From assembly GCA_964344765.1 (NCBI GenBank), contig CAYFOM010000007.1, positions 54,796-118,795 of the forward strand: a DNA stretch of 64,000 bases, given 5' to 3'. Both the position numbers and the translations under genes were made by a program. This DNA is from JACNIZ01 sp964344765. Lineage in GTDB: Bacteria; Planctomycetota; UBA1135. The notes below the pieces were generated by a model. The model ran no database searches, was not told where the DNA came from, and saw nothing but the letters and a program-made list of their open reading frames with translations. This document shows, piece after piece, positions 1 to 8,931 of the stretch (its first letter is position 1; every line of letters starts with the position of its first letter).

Positions 1-836
1 CTGGCTTCCAACACCGTGGTGAAACTTAGGCGCGGGATTTGGGCTATCGGCATGCCGTCTGGCTGCGCTTCTTGGCGCCAATCGGGCACCCGGCGAAGCA
101 CCGCTTGATGCTTGGGAATCCAGCTCTCTAACGCATAGGGCCCAGATCCCACCGGCTGGTTGAGGAAGTCCTCGCCGGAGCGCTCAACCGCCTCGCGCGG
201 ATAAACAGCGAAATACGGCGACGCCAACCGCACCGGCAAGTTCGGATCTGGCCGGGTCAGTCGCAGCTTCAGAGTCAGTGAATCGACCACCTGAATGCCG
301 GCAACGCCCTGCTTCAGCGCGCGCTGCCAAACTTGCTCGGCCTTGGGGTTGGATTTGCGCGTTTGGGCATGGAATTCATCCAGCCCAAGGAAGATCCCCT
401 GCATCGCCCAAAATCCGCCGCCGTTGTTGCGCGCATCGGCCATGCGCAGCCAGGAATAGAGCACGTCATCGGCGGTGACGGTGCGCCGTCGGCCGGGCCA
501 CAGTGGTGGGTCAAAGGGATCGTAAAAAGTGGCATCCATGCGCAGACGCAGGATCCACTCCAGTCCCTCGGCTTGTATCGTCCAGTCTCCGACCAACAAG
601 CCCTGCGTTTCAATCGGATCCGCCTGCGGCTTGTACTCGAACAAGCACTCGTAAACCTGCCGCTGGATGACCTGATTCGCCGTCGAATCCGACGCCAATG
701 GGTCCCAGCTAGCCGGTGCCTGAGCCAACGCAAAACGAGCCGTTTCGGCCGCGGTGATGCTTTCCTGGTCTTTCTGCGCGGCCGCCGGCTGGGGGAGGAG
801 AAGGGCGGCGGTAGCGAGCAGCAGTGGCAGGATCAT
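1..836 (-). CDS. ABC transporter substrate-binding protein, peptide type (SBP_bac_5), partial
   Basis: Reading the minus strand from ATG at 836 gives about 278 residues with no stop before the window edge, so the C-terminus lies outside. It begins with a signal peptide (MILPLLLATAALLLPQPAAA), then shows the family-5 solute-binding pattern: DPLASDSTANQVIQRQVYE near residue 45, the V-T-A-D-D-V-L-Y-S-W-L segment near 125, and VGSGPYALESW near 235. These match periplasmic oligopeptide/dipeptide-binding proteins of ABC importers. The ATG overlaps the stop of the upstream methyltransferase by one base (TGATG), so the two are probably translationally coupled. The substrate cannot be told. No permease is visible; it may follow outside the window. 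Confidence 0.85.
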   Translation of the reverse strand, partial: MILPLLLATAALLLPQPAAAQKDQESITAAETARFALAQAPASWDPLASDSTANQVIQRQVYECLFEYKPQADPIETQGLLVGDWTIQAEGLEWILRLRMDATFYDPFDPPLWPGRRRTVTADDVLYSWLRMADARNNGGGFWAMQGIFLGLDEFHAQTRKSNPKAEQVWQRALKQGVAGIQVVDSLTLKLRLTRPDPNLPVRLASPYFAVYPREAVERSGEDFLNQPVGSGPYALESWIPKHQAVLRRVPDWRQEAQPDGMPIAQIPRLSFTTVLEA

Positions 837-2026
837 CAGCTATTGAGTGGTTCGGCCAAAATGCCGATGTGGCGGTCTCCAATGCGCGTGGCGATGAACG
901 TAATCGTCCGTTTTCCGTAGGACTTAGGCAAGAACCGCTGCTCCAGAGCAGCCGGACGTTCGGCGATGCCGCGCTTGCGGATGCGAATGGTCCCAACCTC
1001 TAGCTCCCGCATCAACTTACGCATTTTTCGCGGGTCCAGCGTTTCGGAGCCAAGCACCTTGAAACCGGTCAGGAACGGCGAGTCGAGCTCTTTGTCCCCG
1101 CATAGATAGCCGATTTCCGGGTCGAGGTTGTGCAATCCGTGCTCTTTGGCAAATCCACCCAGCAATCCGCTGCGGATCAGCGATGGATCGGGATCATAGA
1201 TAAAGGTGTCCAAATCGCCGGTATCGGCCTGGGCATCCATCGCGCCGGCATAGGTTTCTTCGTCCGGCAAAGTGGTCGCCCGACGGTCGACGTCACCGGC
1301 CAACTTGCCATACCAGAAGATGGTTTCCTTCGCTTCGCCTTTCAGCGAGATCAACTCGATCTCGTCCGGCACCGGGAACAACTCCATCAGCAAGTCCAAA
1401 TCGGTGGCAGGCGACAGCTTGAGCCCAGCGGCGTCGCGCCCTTTGAGGATTTCGCAAATGCGATCCGGCGTCGGCGACCAGTCATTCGGGTCCATGATGC
1501 GGCGCGAACCGCGGCGACGCGCCGGATCGAGGAAGATCGCTCCTTCGGGCGGAATCTCCTCGGTTAAATCAGCAACCGAGAATTCGATGTTCCCGGCCGC
1601 GCGATAGACCTCGGAGTTGACCTCGGCAAAATGCACCGCGACTTCGTCGCGATCGGAGGCAAATACCTTCAAGCCGGCGCGGGAAAGTGCAATCGAATCC
1701 GAGCCCATGCCGCAGCACGGGTCATAAACCTCGGTAATGCCGGCGTCGGCAAAGCGCTGGGCGCGGAAATTGGCAACCGATTCACTGGATGCTTGCTCCA
1801 GCAGCGGCCGAGTGAAGTACATATCCAGCCCTTCGCCGAATTTGTAAGTCGCTCGACGCCGTAGCGCCCGCAACTCTCCCAATGCCTCGGCGACCTTCTT
1901 CGGGAATAAACCCTTGAAGCTTTCTTGGATCGCAAGCGGGTCCTCGCCGATATGGCGGAACATCAGCAGGGTATCTCGGGCTTCGTCCGAGGTCAGAATC
2001 TTGGCGGTCTTCAGGTCGAGTCGCAT
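836..2026 (-). CDS. class I SAM-dependent methyltransferase with THUMP-like domain
   Basis: 396 residues. A Rossmann methyltransferase core follows an N-terminal helical region: motif I is VYDPCCGMGSDSIAL near residue 100, acidic motif II is VFASDRDEVAV, and the DPARR motif (FLDPARRRGSRR) near 167 is typical of the THUMP-like methyltransferase family. The C-terminal ~70 residues (MRELEVGTIRIRKRG) fit the THUMP-like domain that usually binds RNA. By family this is a putative nucleic-acid methyltransferase; the target is unknown. It starts at ATG 2026 and its stop overlaps the start of the next gene. Nothing in it looks damaged. Confidence 0.85.
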   Translation of the reverse strand: MRLDLKTAKILTSDEARDTLLMFRHIGEDPLAIQESFKGLFPKKVAEALGELRALRRRATYKFGEGLDMYFTRPLLEQASSESVANFRAQRFADAGITEVYDPCCGMGSDSIALSRAGLKVFASDRDEVAVHFAEVNSEVYRAAGNIEFSVADLTEEIPPEGAIFLDPARRRGSRRIMDPNDWSPTPDRICEILKGRDAAGLKLSPATDLDLLMELFPVPDEIELISLKGEAKETIFWYGKLAGDVDRRATTLPDEETYAGAMDAQADTGDLDTFIYDPDPSLIRSGLLGGFAKEHGLHNLDPEIGYLCGDKELDSPFLTGFKVLGSETLDPRKMRKLMRELEVGTIRIRKRGIAERPAALEQRFLPKSYGKRTITFIATRIGDRHIGILAEPLNS

Positions 2027-2141
2027 GGAAAGGCGTCAGCCATTTTAGAGGGGTTCCGAAGCCTAGGTGCAATCCTGGGAAGGAAATAGGGGGTTTCTAT
2101 TTGAAAACTGCGGGTTACCCGCGGTCATATCGGCTTGAACG

Positions 2142-2180
2142 GAAAAAGCCACCCTTCCCGAGGGAGGGGTGGCTTGAGTT
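2142..2180 (-). terminator. rho-independent terminator of the DUF481 gene
   Basis: A strong hairpin (AAGCCACCC pairing with GGGTGGCTT, extended towards the loop by TTCCC/GGGA) lies between 2147 and 2176. On the minus strand it is followed by a run of five T (bases 2142-2146 are A on the plus strand). It sits about 35 bp after the stop of the minus-strand gene ending at 2211, so it is that gene's terminator. Confidence 0.85.
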
Positions 2181-2210
2181 CGGCAGTGCTTGCTGCCAGC
2201 AAAGCTCGCT

Positions 2211-3002
2211 TTAGAAGTCGAAGCCGGCAGCGATGACAAAGCGGCGATCGGTGCTTTCGAAGCCGGCCGCAGGAGTGTTATCCCAGGCGACGGCCGCTTG
2301 AGCGCGCAGGTACCAGTCTTCGTTGACCTTGTAGTCGACGTTCATTTCGCCGGTGAAGGAGCGATCATCGGTTTCGTCCAGCGAGACGAAAAACTCGCCC
2401 TTGGCGTCGAACTTCCAATCGTCCCACAGCGGGTTTCCATAGCGGAAGGCGACACGAGCGTTAGCTGCGTCGGATTCGGCAGCGCCGACGTTTTCTTCAT
2501 GGACGAAGGAAGGTCCACCCTCCAGCGAGAAGAAAGTGTCTTGGTTCTCAGTTAGGTACCAGGTGTAACCACCACCAATACCAACGTCCCAGCGCAGCTC
2601 CAAGCCTACGGGGACGTCTTTACGAGCAGAGGCATTGCCGTAGAAGAACAGGTTCTTCTCTTCGTCCATATAGTGGTTGTACTGACTGCCAGCGGTGTAC
2701 AAGCGCGAGGTGGTGGTCGCCACGCCGCCAGTGGTCTGGCGAACGCCGGCGTAATTGGCGCTTAGCAGCCACTTGTACATGTTGGCGTCGTATTCCATCG
2801 CGACGCTGGCAGCAGCGGTGGTGGAATCGGTGTTGCCGGACAGGTAAGTCAGGCCAAAGTCAGCCTTGCCTACCCATTTCGGGCCGTCTTCCTGAGGGGC
2901 GGATGCAATCGGTTCTTCCGGCTGAGCAGTGAACTCGGTAGCCGGGACTTCGCTAAGCACGCCAGGTGCCAGCAGGAATGGAAGGATCGGGGTCAGAAGC
3001 AT
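2211..3002 (-). CDS. DUF481 family outer-membrane beta-barrel protein (YdiY-like)
   Basis: 263 residues. A signal peptide (MLLTPILPFLLAPGVLS) is followed by the hallmark WVGKADFGLTYLSGNTDSTT (residues ~43-62) of DUF481/YdiY salt-induced outer-membrane proteins. Alternating hydrophobic/aromatic beta strands follow, with a C-terminal aromatic residue (IAAGFDF) recognised by the BAM machinery. It is predicted to form a small outer-membrane barrel; the function of the family is not established. It is monocistronic, divergent from pepP across a 139-bp spacer, with its own terminator. Sequence start is ATG at 3002. Confidence 0.85.
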   Translation of the reverse strand: MLLTPILPFLLAPGVLSEVPATEFTAQPEEPIASAPQEDGPKWVGKADFGLTYLSGNTDSTTAAASVAMEYDANMYKWLLSANYAGVRQTTGGVATTTSRLYTAGSQYNHYMDEEKNLFFYGNASARKDVPVGLELRWDVGIGGGYTWYLTENQDTFFSLEGGPSFVHEENVGAAESDAANARVAFRYGNPLWDDWKFDAKGEFFVSLDETDDRSFTGEMNVDYKVNEDWYLRAQAAVAWDNTPAAGFESTDRRFVIAAGFDF

Positions 3003-3141
3003 GATTTCTAGGTTGTGGAGATCCAGGGAGCCCTACATTCTACTGACGCGCCGGCAGTGCGCTGCCGTTAAGATTGCCCCACCTTAGGAAACTGTTCCCA
3101 GCAGTTGTCCAACCCAGCAAATTCCCCTTCGTAGATCAGCC

Positions 3142-4488
3142 ATGTTCCCCCAACATCGACAGGCCTTCCTTGCCCAAATGGAGGCTGGCGACGTCGCCCT
3201 TTTCCCCGGGGCCACCCTCGCCAACCGCAATAACGACGTCGATTTCCCGTTCCGACAGCAGTCGGATTTCTGGTACTTGAGTGGCTTGAACGAGCCGGAT
3301 GCGTTGATGGTGCTGAGCAAAGGCATCGACGGCGCACCCGATGATGCTTTGTTCGTACTGCCACGCGATCCGAAGATGGAAATCTGGAATGGTGTGCGCC
3401 TCGGGCCCGAAGGCGCAACCGGAACTCTTGGCTTTGCCGAGGGATACAACTTGGCCGATTTCGACGCTTGGTTTGGCGACTTGCTGACCAAAGCGAATCG
3501 CTTGTGGTACGGCCTCGGTCAGAATGCCGCGCTGGACGTCAAAGTGGTCGGCATGTTGTCGGAGCTGCGGCGCAAAATTCGCCTAGGTATTGAGCCGCCG
3601 CACCAGATTTTGGACCCGCGTCCGCCGCTGGGCGAAATGCGCGCGATCAAGTCTGATGGCGAAATGGAGCTGATGCGCAAGGCGTCGGCGATTTCGGCCG
3701 AAGGTCATTTGTTGGCGATGGCGCAGTGCAAGCCGGGTTCTTACGAGTACGAGTTGGAAGCGGTGATTCACAACACCTTCCGCCGTCAAGGTTGCAACGA
3801 TTCGGGTTGGTCTTATCCGGCTATCGTCGCCGGCGGCAACAATGCTTGCATCCTGCATTACACCGCCAATGATCAGGCGCTGCGCGATGGCGACTTGGTG
3901 TTGATTGATGCCGGCGCCGAATACCAAGGTTATGCCGGTGACATTACTCGAACTTTCCCGGTGAATGGCAAGTTCAGCCCGGCGCAAAAAGATGTTTATG
4001 AGGTGGTGCTGGCGGCGTTGAAAGCGTCGACTGAAATTGCCCGCCCGGGTTACACCCACGAGGACATTCACAACAAGAGTGTGGAAGTACTCGTCGATGG
4101 CTTGCTGCAAATGAAAGTGCTGAATGGTTCCGCCGCGCAAATCATCGAAGAGGGAACTTATAAGAATTGGTACATGCACAACACCGGTCACTGGATTGGT
4201 TTGGACGTGCATGACGTCGGCCGTTACAAGGTTGGCGATAAGTCCATTGACTTGCAGCCCGGAATGGTGATGACCATCGAGCCGGGACTTTACTTCCAAG
4301 AAACCGATGAAACCATTCCGGAGCAATTCCGCGGCATCGGTGTTCGCATTGAAGACGACATTCATGTCACCGGTGGCGACGCCGAAATTTTGACCGCCGC
4401 CGCACCTAAAGAAGTTGCCGATGTGGAAGAGGCGTGCAGCGCCGAACGCATCGCACCGCCCACTCTGGAAACCCCCGTTGCTTCCTAA
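3142..4488 (+). CDS. pepP: Xaa-Pro aminopeptidase (M24 metallopeptidase)
   Basis: 448 residues, matching the usual length of PepP. The N-terminal AMP_N domain (~4-135) includes NRNNDVDFPFRQQSDFWYLSG. The pita-bread catalytic domain carries the two-metal ligands: Asp pair in LIDAGAEYQGYAGDITRTFP (~residues 254-273), His in the HNTGHWIGLDVHD motif (~348), Glu in PGMVMTIEPGLY, and Glu in GVRIEDDIHVT. It releases N-terminal residues preceding proline from cytoplasmic peptides. The stop TAA shares its last base with the ATG of the ABC ATPase (TAATG), so the two are coupled. No Shine-Dalgarno is visible before the start. Confidence 0.95.
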   Translation: MFPQHRQAFLAQMEAGDVALFPGATLANRNNDVDFPFRQQSDFWYLSGLNEPDALMVLSKGIDGAPDDALFVLPRDPKMEIWNGVRLGPEGATGTLGFAEGYNLADFDAWFGDLLTKANRLWYGLGQNAALDVKVVGMLSELRRKIRLGIEPPHQILDPRPPLGEMRAIKSDGEMELMRKASAISAEGHLLAMAQCKPGSYEYELEAVIHNTFRRQGCNDSGWSYPAIVAGGNNACILHYTANDQALRDGDLVLIDAGAEYQGYAGDITRTFPVNGKFSPAQKDVYEVVLAALKASTEIARPGYTHEDIHNKSVEVLVDGLLQMKVLNGSAAQIIEEGTYKNWYMHNTGHWIGLDVHDVGRYKVGDKSIDLQPGMVMTIEPGLYFQETDETIPEQFRGIGVRIEDDIHVTGGDAEILTAAAPKEVADVEEACSAERIAPPTLETPVAS

Positions 4489-5426
4489 TGTCTGAACTCT
4501 CATTGGAGGTTCGCGGCGTCACCAAAATGTATGGTGACTTTAAAGCCGTGGACGACGTCACCATCGAGGTGCCGAAAGGGTCGATTTACGGCTTTCTCGG
4601 TCCCAACGGTGCCGGTAAAACCACGACCATTCGCATGATCCTCGACATCGTGCAGCCGACTAGCGGCACGATATCTTTGCTGGGTGAAGACTCGGCGCTG
4701 AAGGTGCGTGACCGCATCGGTTACTTGCCCGAAGAGAAGGGCTTGTACAAAAAGATGAAGGCGTGGGCGATCATTGCTTACTTCGCCGGGCTGAAAGGCA
4801 TCGGTCGCAAGGAAGCGAAGGTGCGCGCGTTTGAGTTGCTGGAGCGTTATGGCCTGAAGGATTTCAGCAACGCCAAGATCGAAACCCTGTCGAAAGGCAT
4901 GGGGCAGAAGGTGCAGGTGCTGGCGTCGATTGCGCACAAGCCTGAGTTCGTGATTTTGGACGAACCATTTAGTGGTTTGGACCCGGTCAACCAGCAGGTG
5001 ATGGAAGACGTTATCCGCGACATGGCTGCCGAAGGTTCGACGATCATTTTCTCGACTCACGTGATGGCGCACGCCGAGCGCATTTGCGATCGCATTTTGC
5101 TGATTGCCAAGGGCCAGAAGATTTTCGACGGCACCATTCCCGAAGCGCAACGCACCATTCCGAATCGTGTGCGCGTCAACACCGGCGCCGCCGAGGAAGA
5201 CCTGAAGACTTTGCCTGGTGTGTTGTCGGTAAGTCGTTCCTTAGAAGACGAACGCGGCGATGGTTGGGACCTAGGCTTGGCCGACGGCGCCGAACCGCAG
5301 GGCTTGCTGCAAGCATTTTTTGAACGCGGAATTGCTCTTTCCGCTTTCGATCACCACGAACCGACTCTGCACGACGTCTTTGTGCAACTGGTCGGCGATG
5401 AAGCGCGGGAGGCGCAAAAGCGATGA
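4488..5426 (+). CDS. ABC transporter ATP-binding protein (NatA-like, DUF4162 C-terminus)
   Basis: 312 residues from ATG 4488; a longer in-frame extension upstream lies inside pepP and is rejected. Walker A is GPNGAGKTT (~35-43), the ABC signature region is LSKGMGQKVQ, Walker B is FVILDEPFSGLDP and the switch His is in FSTHVMAHAERICD. The last ~85 residues match the DUF4162-type C-terminal extension of drug/sodium-type exporter ATPases. It overlaps pepP by one base and the permease by four (ATGA). Together with the next gene it makes a NatAB-type ABC-2 exporter; the substrate is unknown. Confidence 0.93.
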   Translation: MSELSLEVRGVTKMYGDFKAVDDVTIEVPKGSIYGFLGPNGAGKTTTIRMILDIVQPTSGTISLLGEDSALKVRDRIGYLPEEKGLYKKMKAWAIIAYFAGLKGIGRKEAKVRAFELLERYGLKDFSNAKIETLSKGMGQKVQVLASIAHKPEFVILDEPFSGLDPVNQQVMEDVIRDMAAEGSTIIFSTHVMAHAERICDRILLIAKGQKIFDGTIPEAQRTIPNRVRVNTGAAEEDLKTLPGVLSVSRSLEDERGDGWDLGLADGAEPQGLLQAFFERGIALSAFDHHEPTLHDVFVQLVGDEAREAQKR

Positions 5427-7063
5427 GAAACACCATGTTGGTAGCCAGTCGCGAGTACGCCGAAAACGCGCGCACCAAAGGCTTCTGGATTGGAATTTTG
5501 ATTTTCCCGGTGATGCTGGTCGCGGTGATTTTCATCACCAAGTGGCTGGCGGAAGACGCAACGCCGACGCGTCACTACATCGTTGTGGATAAGGCCGGGC
5601 ATTACAGCGACAAGCTGGATGAGCGCATGGATTTGCGCTACGCGGCCAAAGCGTTTCGATCGTTCCAAGGATGGGTCGAGAAAAACCAGAAGGAGGAGTA
5701 CAAAGCCGACGTCAAAATCGACTGGGAGAATGCCCCGCCTATGGATTTGAAGGATTTTGATGCGGATGCGTTTCTTGAGGAATTCATTGCATCGAACCCG
5801 CGGGAGTTGGAGCTCATTCTTGAACCTGGTGGCTTCGCCGATAAGGTCGCCCAAGTGCGTCCGCGTTTGAAAGAGGATGCTGGGGATTTTGAACCGCCGC
5901 GGCGATTGTTCGAACGCGTGCCATTGCCGGAAGCCGTCAGTGCCGACGGCACTCCGAAAGAGATTGCCGATGGGTTAAAGCCGTACCTGACTGGCGAAAA
6001 ATCCATGCAGGTCGATGGCCAAAACATTGACGTGTTCGCTTTGATGATCATCCCCGAAGATGTGGGGGATCATTTCCTACCCGAGGATCAACAGAAAAAG
6101 CAGGGCGTCATCGGTCAAGTGAGTGACGCGTTCCACGGACCGCCGGATGTCGAATACTGGAGCACCAACCTCGCCGATACCGATCTGTCTTCGGTGTTGA
6201 GCGCAACTCTGAATCGCGAACTTCGTCAGCGCCAGCTGGTAGCACGCGGCATGGACGCCGGATTGGTTTCTGAAGTTCAGAAAATGAGCCTGAAGGTGAC
6301 CAAGCTGGACCCGGATAAAGCCGAAGGCGAAGAAGAGGTCAGCCAGGCCGACGTGTTGCGCCAAAACGCGCCGATTGGTTTTGTTTACCTGCTGTGGATT
6401 AGCGTGATGCAGGTTGCGTCGATGTTGTTGAACAACACCATTGAAGAGAAGTCGAACCGCATCATCGAAGTGCTGCTGTCGTCGGTAACCGCTTGGGAAC
6501 TGATGATCGGCAAGCTGCTCGGCATTGCTGCCATCGGCATCACCATCTTGATCTGCTGGTTCGCGTCGGCGGCCGGACTGCTGTTCTACTGGAGTTCGCC
6601 CGAAGCCGAAATGATTACCAGTTTGATTGACGTGATCTTCGACGACACGCTGCTACCGGCCTTCATCTTCTACTTCCTTGGCGGCTACTTCATCTACGCC
6701 GGCATCTTCCTCGCCATCGGCTCGATCTGCAACACGATCAAAGAAGCGCAAAACTTCATGGGCCCGGTGATGATGATCATGATCGTGCCTCTGCTGACGA
6801 TGGCCTTCATTCCGAAGGATCCGAACGGAACTCTGGCGACGGTGCTGTCGTGGGTGCCGATCTACACGCCATTCGTAATGATGAACCGCGCCGCTGCCGA
6901 TCCGCCGGCCTTCGATCTCTACGGCACCGGCATCTTGATGATCGTTTTCGTCGGCATCGTGCTGTGGCTGTGCGGTCGGATTTTCCGCTCCGGCATCTTG
7001 CGCACCGGCCAACCGCCGCGGCTAATGGAAATGTTGCGTTGGATTCGTCGCAGCGCAGACTAA
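5423..7063 (+). CDS. ABC-2 type permease (NatB-like)
   Basis: 546 residues. One membrane segment near the N-terminus (FWIGILIFPVMLVAVIFITKWL, ~21-42) is followed by a large extracytoplasmic domain (~45-320). A cluster of about five hydrophobic segments makes up the rest, beginning with FVYLLWISVMQVASMLLNNTIEEKSNRIIEVLLSS. The EEKSNRIIEVLLSS box near 345 is typical of ABC2_membrane_3/NatB permeases. Its ATG overlaps the ATPase stop by 4 bp, so the two form a single transporter. The long periplasmic domain suggests handling of a periplasmic or membrane substrate. Confidence 0.9.
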   Translation: MRNTMLVASREYAENARTKGFWIGILIFPVMLVAVIFITKWLAEDATPTRHYIVVDKAGHYSDKLDERMDLRYAAKAFRSFQGWVEKNQKEEYKADVKIDWENAPPMDLKDFDADAFLEEFIASNPRELELILEPGGFADKVAQVRPRLKEDAGDFEPPRRLFERVPLPEAVSADGTPKEIADGLKPYLTGEKSMQVDGQNIDVFALMIIPEDVGDHFLPEDQQKKQGVIGQVSDAFHGPPDVEYWSTNLADTDLSSVLSATLNRELRQRQLVARGMDAGLVSEVQKMSLKVTKLDPDKAEGEEEVSQADVLRQNAPIGFVYLLWISVMQVASMLLNNTIEEKSNRIIEVLLSSVTAWELMIGKLLGIAAIGITILICWFASAAGLLFYWSSPEAEMITSLIDVIFDDTLLPAFIFYFLGGYFIYAGIFLAIGSICNTIKEAQNFMGPVMMIMIVPLLTMAFIPKDPNGTLATVLSWVPIYTPFVMMNRAAADPPAFDLYGTGILMIVFVGIVLWLCGRIFRSGILRTGQPPRLMEMLRWIRRSAD

Positions 7064-7102
7064 AAGTAGTGGGTTCGGTTAGCCCCGAGCTCTTCTAAAA
7101 TC

Positions 7103-7133
7103 CAGGGCGCGTCGCCAACGGTGACGCGCCCTG
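7103..7133 (+). terminator. GC-rich hairpin after the ABC permease
   Basis: CAGGGCGCGTC (7103-7113) pairs with its complement ending at 7133 (GACGCGCCCTG); the loop is short. It lies 40 bp after the permease stop and is followed by a weak ATTCATT tract, so it is a plausible terminator or attenuator. It also includes a GTG at 7121 that could be mistaken for the start of the next gene. Confidence 0.6.
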
Positions 7134-7147
7134 ATTCATTCCAGATC

Positions 7148-8035
7148 ATGAAGACTGCAGAACAAATCCAAACTGTAACCGTGCTCGGCGCCGGCGCAAT
7201 GGGCGCGGGCATTGCTCAGGTGGTTGCGCAAGCCGGCTTGACCGCTCGTTTGTACGACATCAACGACGAGGCGGTGCAGCGCGGCTATGCGGGCATTGAA
7301 AAAATGCTGGCCAAGGGCGTCGAGCGCGGCAAGGTCAGTGCCGACGACATGGCGGCAACCTTAAGCCGCTTGACCGCCACCGCCGACATGACTGCAAGTT
7401 TGGAAGGCAGCGATCTTGTCATTGAGGCCGCGCCTGAGAAGCTGGAGCTGAAGCAACAGATCTTCCGCCAAGTTGCCGAGGTGGTTGCCGCCGACGCCAT
7501 CGTCGCCAGCAATACCTCATCGATCTCCATTGCCGCACTTGCCGAAGCCGATCCGCATCCGGAGCGCTTTTTGGGGCTGCACTTTTTCAATCCGCCGCCG
7601 TTGATGCCGCTGTTGGAAATTGTGCACGGTCCGCAAACCGATGCCGCGGTGGTGGAGACTTGCAAGCAGCTGGCCGAACAGTGGGGCAAAAGCCCGATTG
7701 TGGTCAAAGATTCGCCAGGCTTTGCATCCAGCCGTTTGGGCGTTGCTCTGGGCCTGGAAGCCATCCGCATGGTCGAAGAAGGCATCGCGTCGGCAGCCGA
7801 TATCGATACGGCGATGGAATTGGGCTATCGCCATCCGATGGGGCCGTTAAAGTTGACCGACATGATCGGCATCGACGTGCGCGTCAACATTGCCGAATAC
7901 TTGGCGAGCAAGTTGAGCGACGCGCGCTTTGAGCCGCCGGCGCTGATGCGGCAAATGGTCGCCGACGGCAAACTGGGAATGAAAACCGGCCAAGGTTTTT
8001 ATAAGTGGGACGGCCGAAAGCCGGTGATCGATTAA
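7148..8035 (+). CDS. hbd: 3-hydroxyacyl-CoA / 3-hydroxybutyryl-CoA dehydrogenase
   Basis: 295 residues from ATG 7148; a GTG at 7121 lies inside a stem-loop and is rejected. The NAD-binding Rossmann fold shows VLGAGAMGAGIAQVVAQAG near residue 15. The catalytic SNTSSISI (Ser) and LGLHFFNPPPLMPLLEIV (His of HFFNP) segments follow, then the 3HCDH C-terminal domain (MGPLKLTDMIGIDV). It oxidises (3S)-hydroxyacyl-CoA with NAD. Given the box locus 8 kb away it could serve the 3-hydroxyadipyl-CoA step (PaaH-like), but this is inference; ordinary beta-oxidation is equally possible. The next gene starts 35 bp downstream. Confidence 0.92.
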   Translation: MKTAEQIQTVTVLGAGAMGAGIAQVVAQAGLTARLYDINDEAVQRGYAGIEKMLAKGVERGKVSADDMAATLSRLTATADMTASLEGSDLVIEAAPEKLELKQQIFRQVAEVVAADAIVASNTSSISIAALAEADPHPERFLGLHFFNPPPLMPLLEIVHGPQTDAAVVETCKQLAEQWGKSPIVVKDSPGFASSRLGVALGLEAIRMVEEGIASAADIDTAMELGYRHPMGPLKLTDMIGIDVRVNIAEYLASKLSDARFEPPALMRQMVADGKLGMKTGQGFYKWDGRKPVID

Positions 8036-8070
8036 AGTGGCAGCCGCGGACGGTTCCGCGAGATTGACCC

Positions 8071-8931
8071 ATGACCGACTTCCGCATCGTAGACGCCCAC
8101 ATCCACCTGGAACCTTGGCACCAATTGCGGCCGGAGGTGCGCGAGGTTTTATCACATGGGCGTCAGGATCTGCCGTCGATACGAAAGTACATTGTTGACC
8201 CCGATGAGTTCATTGCCCATTTGGATGAGCAGGGCATCGCGCGTGTTGCGGTGATCAATTATCCGTCGCCCGAAGTCATGGGTTTCGGCGACGAGGTCAA
8301 CCTGGCGGGGGCGAAGTATCGCGATTTGCATCCGGATCGAATCATTGCTTTTGGCGGCATGGATGTGGCGGCCAATCACATCGATCCCGAGGCGTATGTC
8401 GAGCATTTGCTCGATGATCTGAAACTGAGCGGGATCAAAATTCATCCGCCGCATCAGTTGATTGCACCCAACGCATATTTGGACGGCAACGACAATCTGC
8501 CCGAGCTTTATCGACTATGCCAAGAACGCAAAATCCCGGTGATGGTGCACACCGGAACCTCAGTATTCCCCGGCGCACGCAGCAAGTTCGGTGATCCGAT
8601 GCATTGCGATGACGTCGCCGTTGATTATCCAGAGCTACCACTCATCCTTGCGCATGGTGGACGTCCGCTGTGGTTCGACACCGCATTCCACCTGGTCCGA
8701 CGTCACCCCAACGTCTACATGGATGTGTCCGGCATCCCGCCCAAGCAAATCCTGACGCACTTCCCGAAGCTGGAATCCGTCGCCCACAAAGTGCTCTTCG
8801 GCACCGACTGGCCCAGCCCCGGCGTGAAGTCCATCCGCCACAACGCCGAGCAATTCCTCGACCTGCCGCTCAGCGACGACGCCCGCCGTTTGATCCTCGC
8901 GGAAAACGCGGATCGCTTGTTTCCCTGTTAA
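8071..8931 (+). CDS. amidohydrolase family 2 metal-dependent hydrolase
   Basis: 286 residues with the TIM-barrel amidohydrolase pattern: N-terminal HxH in VDAHIHLEPW (~8-17), GIKIHPPHQL (~127), VMVHTGTS (~152), LILAHGGRPLW (~190) and the terminal FGTDWPSP (Asp, ~245). This is the Amidohydro_2 (ACMSD/decarboxylase-like) set, often acting on aromatic-derived acids; the substrate is not evident. It probably shares a transcript with the hydroxyacyl-CoA dehydrogenase 35 bp upstream. It converges with the FG-GAP gene, their stop codons overlapping within a TTAA. Confidence 0.85.
   Translation: MTDFRIVDAHIHLEPWHQLRPEVREVLSHGRQDLPSIRKYIVDPDEFIAHLDEQGIARVAVINYPSPEVMGFGDEVNLAGAKYRDLHPDRIIAFGGMDVAANHIDPEAYVEHLLDDLKLSGIKIHPPHQLIAPNAYLDGNDNLPELYRLCQERKIPVMVHTGTSVFPGARSKFGDPMHCDDVAVDYPELPLILAHGGRPLWFDTAFHLVRRHPNVYMDVSGIPPKQILTHFPKLESVAHKVLFGTDWPSPGVKSIRHNAEQFLDLPLSDDARRLILAENADRLFPC

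Noticed and set aside
2101..2130. Similarity of the GAAAACTGCGGGTT sequences near 2104 and 36770
   Set aside because: Only about 14 bases are shared and the surroundings differ; treated as chance.
3583..4503. 306-codon antisense frame over pepP
   Set aside because: Same codon-bias shadow; pepP motifs are complete.
7121..7147. GTG start for the hydroxyacyl-CoA dehydrogenase
   Set aside because: It lies in the right arm of a GC-rich hairpin, and ATG 7148 gives the usual N-terminus.
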